Below, in pieces: positions 9,557 to 20,989 of a stretch of DNA of 32,865 nucleotides (the stretch's first letter is position 1; each line of letters opens with the position of its first letter). Below the pieces are notes generated by a model. It had not been told where the DNA came from. It ran no database searches and saw only the letters and a list, made by a program, of their open reading frames with translations. This stretch comes from an uncultured Bacteroidota bacterium (GTDB taxonomy: Bacteria > Bacteroidota > Bacteroidia > Flavobacteriales > Flavobacteriaceae), in assembly GCA_902606525.1 (NCBI GenBank), contig CACLGW010000012.1, positions 1 through 32,865 on the forward strand, in the 5' to 3' direction. The position numbers were made by a program, and so were the translations under genes.

Positions 9557-12520
9557 TTAACTATTTGATTCCAGTAATTTCTTTTTTTTCTGAGTATCAA
9601 ACATTACTGGAGTGGCGATAAAAACTGATGAATAGGTTCCCACAAGAACCCCAATTATAAGAGCAAACATAAAACCCCTAATAGATTCACCCCCAAAAAT
9701 AAATATTGCTAAAAGGACAAGTAATGTTGTAAGTGAAGTGTTTAAAGTTCTGCTTAATGTGCTATTGAGTGCTGCGTTTACAGTATCATCAAACTTCCAT
9801 TTAGTATGTGTATTTATAAATTCTCTAATTCTATCAAATACAACTACTGTGTCATTTAAAGAATACCCAATAACAGTTAATATGGCAGCAATAAAAGCTT
9901 GGTTAATCTCCATGTTAAAAGGCATGAATGTGTAAGTAAGTGAAAAAATACCTAATACAATTAATACATCATGGAAAACTGCAGCTACTGCACCGAGTGA
10001 AAATTGCCATTTTTGAAAACGTAATAAAATATAAAGAAAAACAACTACTAAAGATCCGATGACAGCCAAAAATGAATTATTTTTAATATCATCCGCTATT
10101 GTTGGTCCAACTTTGATAGAGGACATGATTCCTATGGACTTTTCTGAACTTCCTTTAACAAAATCATCATAAGAGGTGGTTTCAGGAAAAAACGATAATA
10201 ATGATTTGTATAGTTTACTTTGGATTTCTTCATCAACAGTAATACCTTCAACATCAACTTTATATTTTGTTGTTATTTTCAATTGATTTTCTTCTCCAAA
10301 AGTTTTCACTTCAACACTTCCGAATTCTTCATTTAGTAATGAACTAATTTCAGTTGGATTAACAGCATTTTCAAAACGAACAGTGTAAGACCTTCCTCCA
10401 ATAAAATCAACCCCTTGATTGAGACCTCTATAACCTAGCGAAGCTAAACTTATCATAATCAAAATAGATGAAATTAAGTAAGCTATTTTACGTTTTTGAA
10501 GAAATAAAATACCTATGTTAGAAAGAAATCCTTTAGTAGGTTTTGTCGAAAATGAAACTTCTTTGCCTTTTTCATTTCTTGAGTCTACAAGAATTCGAGT
10601 AATGAAAATTGCAGTAAATAATGAAGTACCAATGCCTATTAATAGTGTAGTTGCAAAACCTTTTATTGGACCTGTCCCAAAAATAAAAAGAATTAATGCC
10701 GTAAGCCCTGTTGTTATATTAGCGTCTAAAATTGAAGAAAGAGCATTGTTAAAACCATCTGCTATGGCTTTACGAGTTCCTTTACCTTTATTAATTTCTT
10801 CTCTAACTCGCTCGAAGATTAGTACATTAGCATCTACTGAAATTCCAATTGTTAAAACTATACCAGCAATTCCAGGTAAAGTAAGTACCGCCCCTAATCC
10901 TGCTAATATTCCAAATATCAATAAAATATTTAATAATAATGCTATATCCGCAAAGAATCCAGAACTTCCATAGTAAAATATCATCCATAGTAAAACTATA
11001 ATTAATGCAATTAAAAATGAGTATATACCCGCCTCAATAGCTTCTTTACCAAGTGAAGGCCCAACTATTTCAGATTGTATGATTTCAGCGGAAGCGGGAA
11101 GCTTTCCGGCTCTTAAAACGTTTGCTAGATCAATACCCTCGTTAAGAGTAAAATTTCCTGTAATCTCAGAGCGTCCACCCGAAATAGCTCCACTAGAAAC
11201 TCCAGGAGCTGAATATACAATGTTATCTAATACTATTGCGATATTACTTTTTTCTTTAAAAGCCTTCCCGGTCATATTTTCCCATATGCGAGCGCCTCTA
11301 GAATCCATTTGCATAGAAACTGCAGGATTTCCGATCTGATCAAAGGTTTGTAGAGCATCAACCACAACGCCCCCACTTAATGGAGCAGTATTGTTTCTAT
11401 TAGATTTTAAAGCATAGAGCTCAATAATATTTCCCTCTGCTATAGGTTTACCCCAAACAAAACGTGTATATCTAAATTCAGAGGGTAATAGTCTTCGAAC
11501 TTCAGGTAAATCTAGATAATTTAAAATTAAGTCACTATCGCTTGCAGCAAATTGAGCTAAAACAGGCCCCCCCTGATAGCCTTGACCTAAAATGCGGTCT
11601 AAAATTGGATTATTACTAGGTAAAATTGAGTCTTGAGCAGCTACATCAGCTAATAAATCATCTATTTCTGAACTTGAATCTTTCTGAAAATTTTCAGATA
11701 AAGTCTGCTCAGATTTTTCTTTTGATGCTAATAATTTATTTGCTTCAACTAGAAAATTAAGTAACTGATCATTTTTATATGTTTCCCAAAATTCTAATTG
11801 AGCTGTACTTTGAAGCAGGTTTTGAATACGATTTACTTCAGTAGCTCCAGGTAACTCAACAAGAATACGTCCTGAAGTACCTAAGCGCTGAATATTTGGT
11901 TGAGTGACTCCAAACTTATCGATGCGTTTTCTAAGTACTTCAAATGCTGAAACTATAGATTCGTCAATTTTTCTACGAATAACTGCCTGTGTTTCTTGGT
12001 CATTCATTTCAAAATTAATCTCATCGCTTAGTGTTCGGTTTGCAAAAATATCTGGGCTAGCTAATTTTTCTCTGCTTTTAATTTTATCAAATGATTTAAA
12101 AAAAGATTCAATATAAGGCTCATCTGTTGATTTTTGAAGAAGGTCAGCTTGATCAAGTGATCTGTTAAAAATTAGATTTTTTGTATTTTCAGCTAATCCA
12201 CTCAAAATATCTCTGATTGAAATTTGAAGAATTACGTTTATTCCTCCTTTTAGATCAAGCCCTTTATTAAGTTCTTTTTCTTTTGCATCATTGTAAGAGG
12301 TGAAACTGAAGATCGGATTGTTTCCAATTGAATCCAAATAGTTTTTAGTAAACTGATCACGAACTTCAAGATAGTTTACTTCATCACTTGAAACAACTTG
12401 GCTTGCATAGTTTGAAGCTTTGTTTTCAATATTACTAGTAATGAATGTAAACGAAAGTTGATATATACTCACAAGAGCAAATAAAATACCAAAAATCTTT
12501 ACCAAAGAGTTATTTTGCAT
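9557..12520 (-). CDS. secDF: Protein translocase subunit SecDF (fused)
   Basis: Proton-driven helper of the SecYEG channel that pulls translocating proteins into the periplasm. SecD and SecF, separate in E. coli, are fused here, as in most Bacteroidota. The SecD half has the first membrane helix, NKGLDLKGGINV (about 85-96), a large periplasmic part, and TITGN/GAISGGRSEITGNF with VLRAGKLPASAEI. Membrane segments with LTIGISVDANVLIFERVREE follow. The SecF half starts near GLNQGVDFIGGRSYTVRF and has VIGYSLNDTVVVFDRIRE. The longest frame opens at a TTG at 12553, but that codon lies inside a consensus -7 promoter box, so the ATG at 12520 (987 aa) is taken as the start. Confidence 0.96.
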   Translation of the reverse strand: MQNNSLVKIFGILFALVSIYQLSFTFITSNIENKASNYASQVVSSDEVNYLEVRDQFTKNYLDSIGNNPIFSFTSYNDAKEKELNKGLDLKGGINVILQISIRDILSGLAENTKNLIFNRSLDQADLLQKSTDEPYIESFFKSFDKIKSREKLASPDIFANRTLSDEINFEMNDQETQAVIRRKIDESIVSAFEVLRKRIDKFGVTQPNIQRLGTSGRILVELPGATEVNRIQNLLQSTAQLEFWETYKNDQLLNFLVEANKLLASKEKSEQTLSENFQKDSSSEIDDLLADVAAQDSILPSNNPILDRILGQGYQGGPVLAQFAASDSDLILNYLDLPEVRRLLPSEFRYTRFVWGKPIAEGNIIELYALKSNRNNTAPLSGGVVVDALQTFDQIGNPAVSMQMDSRGARIWENMTGKAFKEKSNIAIVLDNIVYSAPGVSSGAISGGRSEITGNFTLNEGIDLANVLRAGKLPASAEIIQSEIVGPSLGKEAIEAGIYSFLIALIIVLLWMIFYYGSSGFFADIALLLNILLIFGILAGLGAVLTLPGIAGIVLTIGISVDANVLIFERVREEINKGKGTRKAIADGFNNALSSILDANITTGLTALILFIFGTGPIKGFATTLLIGIGTSLFTAIFITRILVDSRNEKGKEVSFSTKPTKGFLSNIGILFLQKRKIAYLISSILIMISLASLGYRGLNQGVDFIGGRSYTVRFENAVNPTEISSLLNEEFGSVEVKTFGEENQLKITTKYKVDVEGITVDEEIQSKLYKSLLSFFPETTSYDDFVKGSSEKSIGIMSSIKVGPTIADDIKNNSFLAVIGSLVVVFLYILLRFQKWQFSLGAVAAVFHDVLIVLGIFSLTYTFMPFNMEINQAFIAAILTVIGYSLNDTVVVFDRIREFINTHTKWKFDDTVNAALNSTLSRTLNTSLTTLLVLLAIFIFGGESIRGFMFALIIGVLVGTYSSVFIATPVMFDTQKKKKLLESNS

Positions 12521-12550
12521 TTTTAAAAAATTATGCTTAATTAAGGCGAG

Positions 12551-12581
12551 CAAATATAGTGTTTAACCTAATAATTGACAA
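12551..12581 (-). promoter_or_regulatory. Consensus promoter for secDF
   Basis: The minus strand reads TTGT (12581-12578), 19 nt, then TATATTTG (12558-12551). This is the best match in the window to the Bacteroidota primary promoter. Transcription would start near 12544, giving a leader of about 24 nt to the ATG at 12520 and ruling out the upstream TTG at 12553 as the start. Confidence 0.75.
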
Positions 12582-12619
12582 CTCTTATATGGAATAAAGA
12601 AAGATACTTAAATGTTTTG

Positions 12620-13552
12620 CTATATAATGTTGTTTAAGGCTTCATTCATAGATTTAACTTTTTTAGCACTTTCTTTTAATAAAGCGTGTTCTTTTTCATT
12701 TAGATTAATATCTACTATAGATTCGATTCCATTTGAACCAATGATACAAGGAACACCTATACATATATCTCTCAAATCATACTCACCTTCTAAAAAGACA
12801 GAACACGGAATAATTCTCTTGTAATCATTTAAAATACTGTCTACTAAATAAGCAACAGAGGCTCCGGGTGCATACCAAGCAGAAGTTCCTAATAGTTTTG
12901 TTAGTGTGGCACCTCCAACCATTGTGTCTGATACCACTTTTTCTAAAGTTTTGGAATCGAGATATTGAGAAACAGGTCCACCATTATAACTAGCTAGTCT
13001 GGTTAACGGAATCATTGTTGTATCTCCATGTCCACCAATCACCATCCCATGAATATCGTTAGCTGGCTTATCTAATGCTAATGAAAGATAAGTTTTAAAT
13101 CGTGAGCTGTCTAAGGCTCCTCCCATACCAATAATTCTATTCTTAGAAAGTCCTGTGGATTTTAAAGTCAAGTAAGTCATTGTGTCCATCGGATTTGATA
13201 CTACAACAATAATTGCATTAGGAGAATGAATTAAAATACTTTCTGAGACTTTTTGAACTATACCTGCATTAATGCCAATTAGTTCTTCACGAGTCATTCC
13301 TGGCTTTCGGGGTACTCCAGATGTAATAACTACGACATCACTTTTTGAAGTTGCTGAATAATCATTTGTAACTCCAGTGATTTTAGTATTAAAGCCTAAA
13401 GTTGTTGCAGTTTGATATAGATCTAAAGCTTTTCCTTCTGCAAATCCCTCTTTTATATCTAAAAGTGTTACTTTACTTGCAATCTGTTTTTGTGCAATAT
13501 ACTCCGCACAAGAGGCACCTACATTACCAGCCCCAACTATGGAAACTTTCAT
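12620..13552 (-). CDS. mdh: Malate dehydrogenase (LDH-like type)
   Basis: NAD-dependent malate/oxaloacetate interconversion in the citric-acid cycle. The 310 aa protein starts with the Rossmann motif MKVSIVGAGNVGAS. The substrate-specificity loop reads SGVPRKPGMTREEL, with Arg as in malate dehydrogenases (lactate dehydrogenases usually have Gln there). VVSNPMDTMTYL and the catalytic-His motif VIGGHGDTTMIPL follow. It starts 39 nt after the gyrB stop with no clear promoter box in that gap, so read-through from gyrB is likely. Confidence 0.96.
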   Translation of the reverse strand: MKVSIVGAGNVGASCAEYIAQKQIASKVTLLDIKEGFAEGKALDLYQTATTLGFNTKITGVTNDYSATSKSDVVVITSGVPRKPGMTREELIGINAGIVQKVSESILIHSPNAIIVVVSNPMDTMTYLTLKSTGLSKNRIIGMGGALDSSRFKTYLSLALDKPANDIHGMVIGGHGDTTMIPLTRLASYNGGPVSQYLDSKTLEKVVSDTMVGGATLTKLLGTSAWYAPGASVAYLVDSILNDYKRIIPCSVFLEGEYDLRDICIGVPCIIGSNGIESIVDINLNEKEHALLKESAKKVKSMNEALNNII

Positions 13553-13591
13553 ATGTGTTATTTTAAATTACTTAATTAGTTTTACTTAATA

Positions 13592-15544
<1,953 letters not shown>

Positions 15545-15569
15545 TTACGCCCGTAAGACCATAGACTAT

Positions 15570-15577
15570 CAAATATA
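15570..15577 (-). promoter_or_regulatory. Candidate -7 box for gyrB
   Basis: The minus strand reads TATATTTG, ending about 38 nt from the gyrB ATG; the -33 region is not clearly conserved. Slightly upstream, at 15607-15624, CCCC and GGGG flank a 10-nt loop. That small hairpin may mark the end of the asnB transcript. Confidence 0.5.
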
Positions 15578-15685
15578 AATATTTAGTATATTAAACATGC
15601 CCTAAACCCCTATGAATATTGGGGAAGTTATCAACACAAATGTGTTTAAAAGAAGTTATTTTTAAATTAAATTTTTTCAAAAAAA

Positions 15686-17356
15686 CTAATCATCATAGCT
15701 TTTTTCATGCACCTTAAAAACAGCTCTGCCGCTAGGATCGTTTTGATTCTGAAATGCCTTGTCCCAAGCTAATGCTATTGGAGTGCTACAAGCAACTGAC
15801 GGTACGGAGGGAACGCTTAAAGCAGCAGCTTTACTAGGAAAATACGATTCAAAAATGGAGCGATAAAAAAACTCTTCTTTATTTTGAGGTGGTTGTATCG
15901 GAAAACGATAATGCGCACTTTTCATTTGCTCATCCGATACCTTAATATTTACAAGCTCTTTTAAGTTATCTATCCAGCTGTATCCTACTCCATCAGAAAA
16001 TTGTTCTTTTTGACGCCAAGTAACGCTATTTGGTAAATAGTCTTCAAAAGCTTTTCTCAAAATCCACTTCTCCATTCGGTCCTCTGTTATCATTTTATCT
16101 TTCGGATTTAGACGCATAGCGGTTTCTATAAACTCTTTATCTAAGAAAGGCACACGTCCTTCAATTCCCCATGCTGCAAGTGACTTATTTGCCCTTAAAC
16201 AATCATATTGGTGTAACTTATCAAGTTTTCTAACGGTTTCTTCATGGAATTCTTTAGCATTGGGTGCTTTATGGAAATAAAGATAACCACCAAATAGTTC
16301 GTCTGCTCCTTCTCCCGATAGGACCATTTTAATTCCTAATGATTTTATAGCACGAGCCATCAAGTACATAGGGGTAGAAGCTCGAATTGTGGTAATGTCG
16401 TATGTTTCGAGATGGTAAATCACTTCACGGATAGCATCTAAACCTTCTTGAATAGTAAATTTAACTTCGTGATGAACTGTTCCAATATGTTTAGCCACTT
16501 CGTTTGCTGCAGCTAAATCTGGAGATCCTTCTAAGCCAACAGAGAATGAATGCAGTTGAGGCCACCACGCAGCTTGAGTATCATCAGTTTCAACTCGTCT
16601 AGATGCAAATTTTTTAGCTAAAGCTGAGGTGATAGATGAATCTAATCCTCCCGAAAGTAAAACACCATAAGGGACGTCACTCATCAATTGTCGACGAACA
16701 GCATTAGATAATGCATCGTGTAAATCTTCAATGGATGTTGAATTATTTTTAACTGCATCATAAGTATTCCAATCCGTTTCGTACCATTTGATAGGTTGGG
16801 AATCTTTACTGTGAAGGTAGTGTCCTGGTGGAAAAAGCTTAATTTTAGAACATATACCTTCTAAAGCCTTTAACTCAGAAGCTACATAAAATGTCCCCTT
16901 TTCATCCCATCCCATATATAAAGGAATAATTCCTATGTGATCTCGTGATATAAAATATTCATCTTTTTCTTGATCGTAAATAGCAAAAGCAAAAATTCCA
17001 TTTAATTTTTTTACGAAGTTCTTTCCGTATTTTTCATACATAGCTAATATCACCTCGCAATCAGATTGTGTTTTAAAAGCGTAACCAGATTCGCAATCAA
17101 CACGAAGATCACGATGATTATAAATTTCTCCATTTGCAGCTAGTATAAGTTTTTCAGATGGACTAATTAATGGTTGTTTTCCTGAGGTTGGATCAACAAT
17201 TGCTAATCGCTCGTGCGATAAAATTGCTTTAGGAGTATCATGAATTCCACTCCAGTCAGGCCCCCTGTGTCTAAGTTTTTTTGACATTTCTAAAACTTGA
17301 GGACGAATAATTTCTCTACTTTCCTTTAAATCAAAGGCACATAGTATACCACACAT
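15686..17356 (-). CDS. asnB: Asparagine synthase B (glutamine-hydrolysing)
   Basis: Makes asparagine from aspartate, ATP and glutamine. The N-terminal class II amidotransferase domain has the catalytic Cys2 (MCGILCAFD), then KLRHRGPDWSG, LSHERLAIVDP, LAANGEIYNH and the SQCEVI-like TQSDCEVI. The synthetase domain has the PP-loop YGVLLSGGLDSSITSALA, VLSGEGADELFGGYLYFHKA and EGRVPFLDKEFIETAM. The 556 aa length equals that of the E. coli AsnB type. A TATATTTG box lies very close upstream. Downstream is a gap with a small hairpin before gyrB. Confidence 0.96.
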   Translation of the reverse strand: MCGILCAFDLKESREIIRPQVLEMSKKLRHRGPDWSGIHDTPKAILSHERLAIVDPTSGKQPLISPSEKLILAANGEIYNHRDLRVDCESGYAFKTQSDCEVILAMYEKYGKNFVKKLNGIFAFAIYDQEKDEYFISRDHIGIIPLYMGWDEKGTFYVASELKALEGICSKIKLFPPGHYLHSKDSQPIKWYETDWNTYDAVKNNSTSIEDLHDALSNAVRRQLMSDVPYGVLLSGGLDSSITSALAKKFASRRVETDDTQAAWWPQLHSFSVGLEGSPDLAAANEVAKHIGTVHHEVKFTIQEGLDAIREVIYHLETYDITTIRASTPMYLMARAIKSLGIKMVLSGEGADELFGGYLYFHKAPNAKEFHEETVRKLDKLHQYDCLRANKSLAAWGIEGRVPFLDKEFIETAMRLNPKDKMITEDRMEKWILRKAFEDYLPNSVTWRQKEQFSDGVGYSWIDNLKELVNIKVSDEQMKSAHYRFPIQPPQNKEEFFYRSIFESYFPSKAAALSVPSVPSVACSTPIALAWDKAFQNQNDPSGRAVFKVHEKSYDD

Positions 17357-17371
17357 AATAATATATTTTCA

Positions 17372-17379
17372 CAAATATA
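17372..17379 (-). promoter_or_regulatory. Candidate -7 box for asnB
   Basis: The minus strand reads TATATTTG 15 nt before the asnB ATG. If used, the transcript would have a leader of only about 10 nt. The -33 region is weak (GTTAA), and the surroundings are very AT-rich, so a chance match is possible. Confidence 0.4.
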
Positions 17380-17501
17380 TATTAATAAACATCTAATATT
17401 AACTTATTTTTTATTTTTGATTTAAAATTTTAATTAAAAAATCGCTATTATACTAAAAATCTAATTTAAAAATTAATAAAAAGTAAAAAATATAAATAAT
17501 T

Positions 17502-19139
17502 TTAATTAATCCTATTGCTGTAAACAATATTGCCATCAAGTAAAGTAGCAACTATTCTTGTCTTTAAAATATTGCTTTCTTTTGTTAAAATAATATCTCG
17601 GTCTAGTATAACAAAATCTGCTACCTTACCAACTTCAATAGTTCCTTTCTGATTTTCCTCGAAATTTGCATAGGCTCCCCATTCTGTCATTCCAGTTAAT
17701 GCTTCTATTCTTGAAAGCTTATTTTCGGATAGATAGCCGCCTTCTGGGTATAAGTCCTTATCCTGACGTGCAACTGCGGAAAAAAATGTTGATATTGGAC
17801 TAACCTCCTCAACAGGAAAATCAGTACCTAGCGAAATACGTCCTGACATTTCTAAAAGTGATTTATAGGCATATGCTCCTTTAAGTCGGTCTACACCCAA
17901 TCGTTCTTCAGCCCAATACATATCACTCGTGGCGTGAGTAGGCTGGACTGAGGGAATAATTTTTCGATTAAAAAGAGCAATATCTGATGTATCAATTATT
18001 TGGGCATGCTCAATCCTCCATCTTGGATCAATAGAAAATATTAATGCTTTATTATAAGCTTCTAATATGGTTCGATTTGCATCATCCCCTATTGCATGAG
18101 TATTCATCTGAAAAGGGGTTGTGGCAAGCATATAAGCTAATTTTTCAAGTGAATCTTTTGGTGTAATAAATTCTCCTTTATGAGATTTTAAATCTGAATA
18201 CGGTTTTTTTAGTGCTGCTCCACGAGAACCTAAAGCGCCATCAGCATATACCTTAAAAGATCGAACATTTAACTTTTCTGTTCTGAATGGGCCAATTGAT
18301 AAAAAATGATCCATATTTTCTTTATTATTAGAGACCATTGCGTATATACGAATATCTAGTTCACCTCTTTTTTGCAGACTGTCAATCAAATAAATATCAT
18401 CTTTATCAATTCCTGCAATAGACACGGTTGTAAGACCATTTTCAAAAGCGATTTTTTCGGCATCCTTTAAAGCTTTAGTTTTTTCTTTAATAGATGGCTT
18501 AGGTAAAATTGATGTTACAAGTGACATTGGTGAATCCACTAGAATTCCGGTAAGACCGTTTTTATCTTTAATTAATGTACCACCTTTCACTATTGTCATA
18601 TTTGTGATTCCTGCAAGATCAAGTGCTTTTTGGTTAACCAATAAAGCATGCCCGTCAATTCGTCTTAAAGCAACTGGGATGTCCGGATATAACGAGTCCA
18701 ATTCAGTTTTATTTGGTAGAGAATTATCTTCCCAATCATTTTGATCCCAACCGCGACCAATTATAGCTTTATATTCTTTATTTTTTGCAAAATCTTGAAC
18801 ACGATTGATCACTTCCTCAAAACTTCTTGTTCCTCTAAGATCTACTTGTTGAAGACTTAATCCTAATTTCATGAAATGGCAATGAGAATCAATAAAACCT
18901 GGGTAGACAGGAAGTTTCTGGAGGTCTAAAACTTTTTTAGCTTTGTATTTATCAACTAGGTCTTCACTTCCTACATCAATGAACTTACCGTCTTTTACTA
19001 CGAAGGCAGTAGTTTTTCCAACACCTTCACCCAAAGAATATACAGTTGCGTTGTGAACTATAAGATCTACATTGTTTTGACAAGAATTAAATAAAATTAA
19101 AACCGTTAAAAAAACTTTTAGACTAATTAATTTATTCAT
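17502..19139 (-). CDS. Amidohydrolase family 3 (YtcJ-like) lipoprotein
   Basis: Metal-dependent hydrolase of the amidohydrolase superfamily (YtcJ-like); the substrate cannot be told from sequence. From the ATG at 19139 the 545 aa product starts with a lipoprotein signal (KVFLTVLILFNSC, Cys20), so it is anchored in the envelope. The core shows VYPGFIDSHCHFMKLG (His86, His88), GRGWDQNDWED, ADGALGSRGAAL, NTHAIGDDANRTILEAY, WRIEHAQIID and SLGTDFPVEEVSP, matching the family order. A longer frame opens at 19202, but that start would lie upstream of a TACATTTG promoter box at 19173-19180 and would place extra residues ahead of a good lipoprotein signal, so it is rejected. Confidence 0.88.
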   Translation of the reverse strand: MNKLISLKVFLTVLILFNSCQNNVDLIVHNATVYSLGEGVGKTTAFVVKDGKFIDVGSEDLVDKYKAKKVLDLQKLPVYPGFIDSHCHFMKLGLSLQQVDLRGTRSFEEVINRVQDFAKNKEYKAIIGRGWDQNDWEDNSLPNKTELDSLYPDIPVALRRIDGHALLVNQKALDLAGITNMTIVKGGTLIKDKNGLTGILVDSPMSLVTSILPKPSIKEKTKALKDAEKIAFENGLTTVSIAGIDKDDIYLIDSLQKRGELDIRIYAMVSNNKENMDHFLSIGPFRTEKLNVRSFKVYADGALGSRGAALKKPYSDLKSHKGEFITPKDSLEKLAYMLATTPFQMNTHAIGDDANRTILEAYNKALIFSIDPRWRIEHAQIIDTSDIALFNRKIIPSVQPTHATSDMYWAEERLGVDRLKGAYAYKSLLEMSGRISLGTDFPVEEVSPISTFFSAVARQDKDLYPEGGYLSENKLSRIEALTGMTEWGAYANFEENQKGTIEVGKVADFVILDRDIILTKESNILKTRIVATLLDGNIVYSNRIN

Positions 19140-19172
19140 AAAATCTAAAAATGAAAATTTAAAAATTAAATG

Positions 19173-19180
19173 CAAATGTA
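19173..19180 (-). promoter_or_regulatory. Candidate -7 box for the amidohydrolase
   Basis: The minus strand reads TACATTTG, identical to the tRNA-Glu box, about 34 nt before the chosen ATG at 19139. The -33 region 19 nt upstream reads TATG, a partial match. Its position supports the shorter amidohydrolase start and suggests separate transcription from the barrel gene upstream. Confidence 0.5.
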
Positions 19181-19234
19181 ATAAAATCAGTGTGTTTTGC
19201 ATAAAATTATTAAAGTTTTGGAAAGTATGATTAT

Positions 19235-20989
19235 TTAATATTTAAAATCAAACTTATATGTAATTCCTGCAATTAAAAGCAAAGCAGGCTCAGGGTAATA
19301 AGCCCATCTTCCATGAATGCCTTGGGTATTTAATCTTCCTTTTATAAATAAATCAAACTGATCGGTTATTTTATAAGTTAAGTGTGCAGTTGTCCGAATG
19401 AAGAAAGGAAGATTTTCTGAGATTATTTGTGCACTATTTAAATCCTGATTTAGAAAAATGGGGCGAAATGCTACTTTTCTATCTCCCCAGAGGTTTCCAT
19501 TTAAAGAAAAAAGCAAGCGCTCTTTCAATTTAATCTGACTTTCCCAATTCATTTCTAATGCAGGTATATTCCATAGCGTTTGATCTGTATCTAAATCAAA
19601 AAAACGATAAAGCATCTCGAATCGTACAAAATTATTTTTTGCTAAATCAATTCGTATTCCAGACTTAAAACCATAAATCCTGGTGTCCAAATATTGACTT
19701 TGAAAAGAATTAGACAATCTATATGCCATGTTTTCATATTGACTATCATAGGGAAGACGTTGGAAATAGCTAAAGTTCTCAATTTTATCAAATATAAATC
19801 TCAGATCAAAATTTAATATATAAGCCAGACTTGATCTTACTCCAAGTGCAGTGTTAAACTGATTAAAAGTTGGGGCTAATGGAGTGGTGGGAGCTAAATA
19901 TGGGTTTAATTCTGTCAGAATTTTGTAAGTATTTTGTTTTACACCTCCATCTAGAGCAAAGAAAGGACTCATTTTATACCCTGGCTTTTGATAAGATATT
20001 TCAATTTGAGGATAATATAGTAACGGACTTGAAATATTAGTTTTGCCAAAGAGGTATGTAATCCCTGCGCCAATTTTTAATTTAAGATCATTTCGATAAT
20101 TCTTCCAGTAAACATCTACAGCTCCAAGCCCTTGAAAATATTCATCAACAGTCCTTTCAAAAAAGGAAGCATTAAAACGAGTATTAAAACCTTGAATTTT
20201 TACTTCTGCTTTTATATTTCCATCGCCCAGAGTGGTCTCTAAATCCGTTTGTAATGCTAATTGCTGTTCTGAAGTATTATAGTTATCAGAATTTAAATTA
20301 ATCTGAAAGTTAATACCACGTAAAAGAGAATCATACCAATTCCAATGAGATTTAATTTTAAAAAAACTTCTTTTAATTTTAGGATCTAAAGTATTGATTA
20401 AAAGATTGTTCCAATTTGTATCATAAAGTCCAAAATAATTGTTTTGATTAATAATAATTTGAATCTGAGTATTTGCATTATATTCATTGCTACGAAGATT
20501 ATGGTTTAATCCAAAGCGACTGTGATTTTGGTTACTTTTTAACAAAGTGTTTTGGACATTACCACCAAAACCGTCTCTATATAATTGTATCCCATAAAGT
20601 TGCGTCCGATCAATCTCTGTGACACTTGATATGTTGTAATATACTTGATTTTTATTACCTAAAGCACCACTAAAAAAAGTATTATAAGGTGTTGATGATG
20701 ATCTTTGTTGTAATTTTAATGGAGTAGCTTTATTGGGCTGAAATAGAGAAACTACGGGTACTAATTTGAGCTTATATTCAAGCTCCTTGCTAGTTGTTAC
20801 AAGAGAATCTGGAAGCCCAGCTACTGTCTTTATTTTAAATGCATCTGATAAATTTGGTGTGTAAGATTTGACTACGAGTACTTCTTGAGTGGTTATTTTG
20901 CTATTTTTTTCATTTTTTTGTGCAGTAATATTTATTATTGAAAAAAATAATAATAAAAATTTAAATCTTAATCTACTGACTATCATCAT
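19235..20989 (-). CDS. Outer-membrane beta-barrel, partner of the TPR protein
   Basis: Unnamed outer-membrane protein; homologues are commonly annotated as TonB-dependent receptor, but no plug domain or TonB box is clear in this short 584 aa product. A signal peptide (about residues 1-23, ending ITAQ) is followed by a roughly 75-residue N-terminal region (TTQEVLVVKSYTPNLSDAFK, KLKLVPVVSLFQP). The rest is Asn/Tyr/Phe-rich alternating strand pattern to a C terminus ending LLIAGITYKFDFKY, typical of a barrel recognised by the Bam machinery. The start overlaps the end of the TPR gene by 14-17 nt (two tandem ATGs), so the two proteins are translationally coupled and probably work together. Confidence 0.8.
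   Translation of the reverse strand: MMIVSRLRFKFLLLFFSIINITAQKNEKNSKITTQEVLVVKSYTPNLSDAFKIKTVAGLPDSLVTTSKELEYKLKLVPVVSLFQPNKATPLKLQQRSSSTPYNTFFSGALGNKNQVYYNISSVTEIDRTQLYGIQLYRDGFGGNVQNTLLKSNQNHSRFGLNHNLRSNEYNANTQIQIIINQNNYFGLYDTNWNNLLINTLDPKIKRSFFKIKSHWNWYDSLLRGINFQINLNSDNYNTSEQQLALQTDLETTLGDGNIKAEVKIQGFNTRFNASFFERTVDEYFQGLGAVDVYWKNYRNDLKLKIGAGITYLFGKTNISSPLLYYPQIEISYQKPGYKMSPFFALDGGVKQNTYKILTELNPYLAPTTPLAPTFNQFNTALGVRSSLAYILNFDLRFIFDKIENFSYFQRLPYDSQYENMAYRLSNSFQSQYLDTRIYGFKSGIRIDLAKNNFVRFEMLYRFFDLDTDQTLWNIPALEMNWESQIKLKERLLFSLNGNLWGDRKVAFRPIFLNQDLNSAQIISENLPFFIRTTAHLTYKITDQFDLFIKGRLNTQGIHGRWAYYPEPALLLIAGITYKFDFKY

Noticed and set aside
10515-10973. 152-codon plus-strand frame
   Set aside because: It lies fully antisense within the conserved secDF gene and shows no independent motif; it is a shadow frame.
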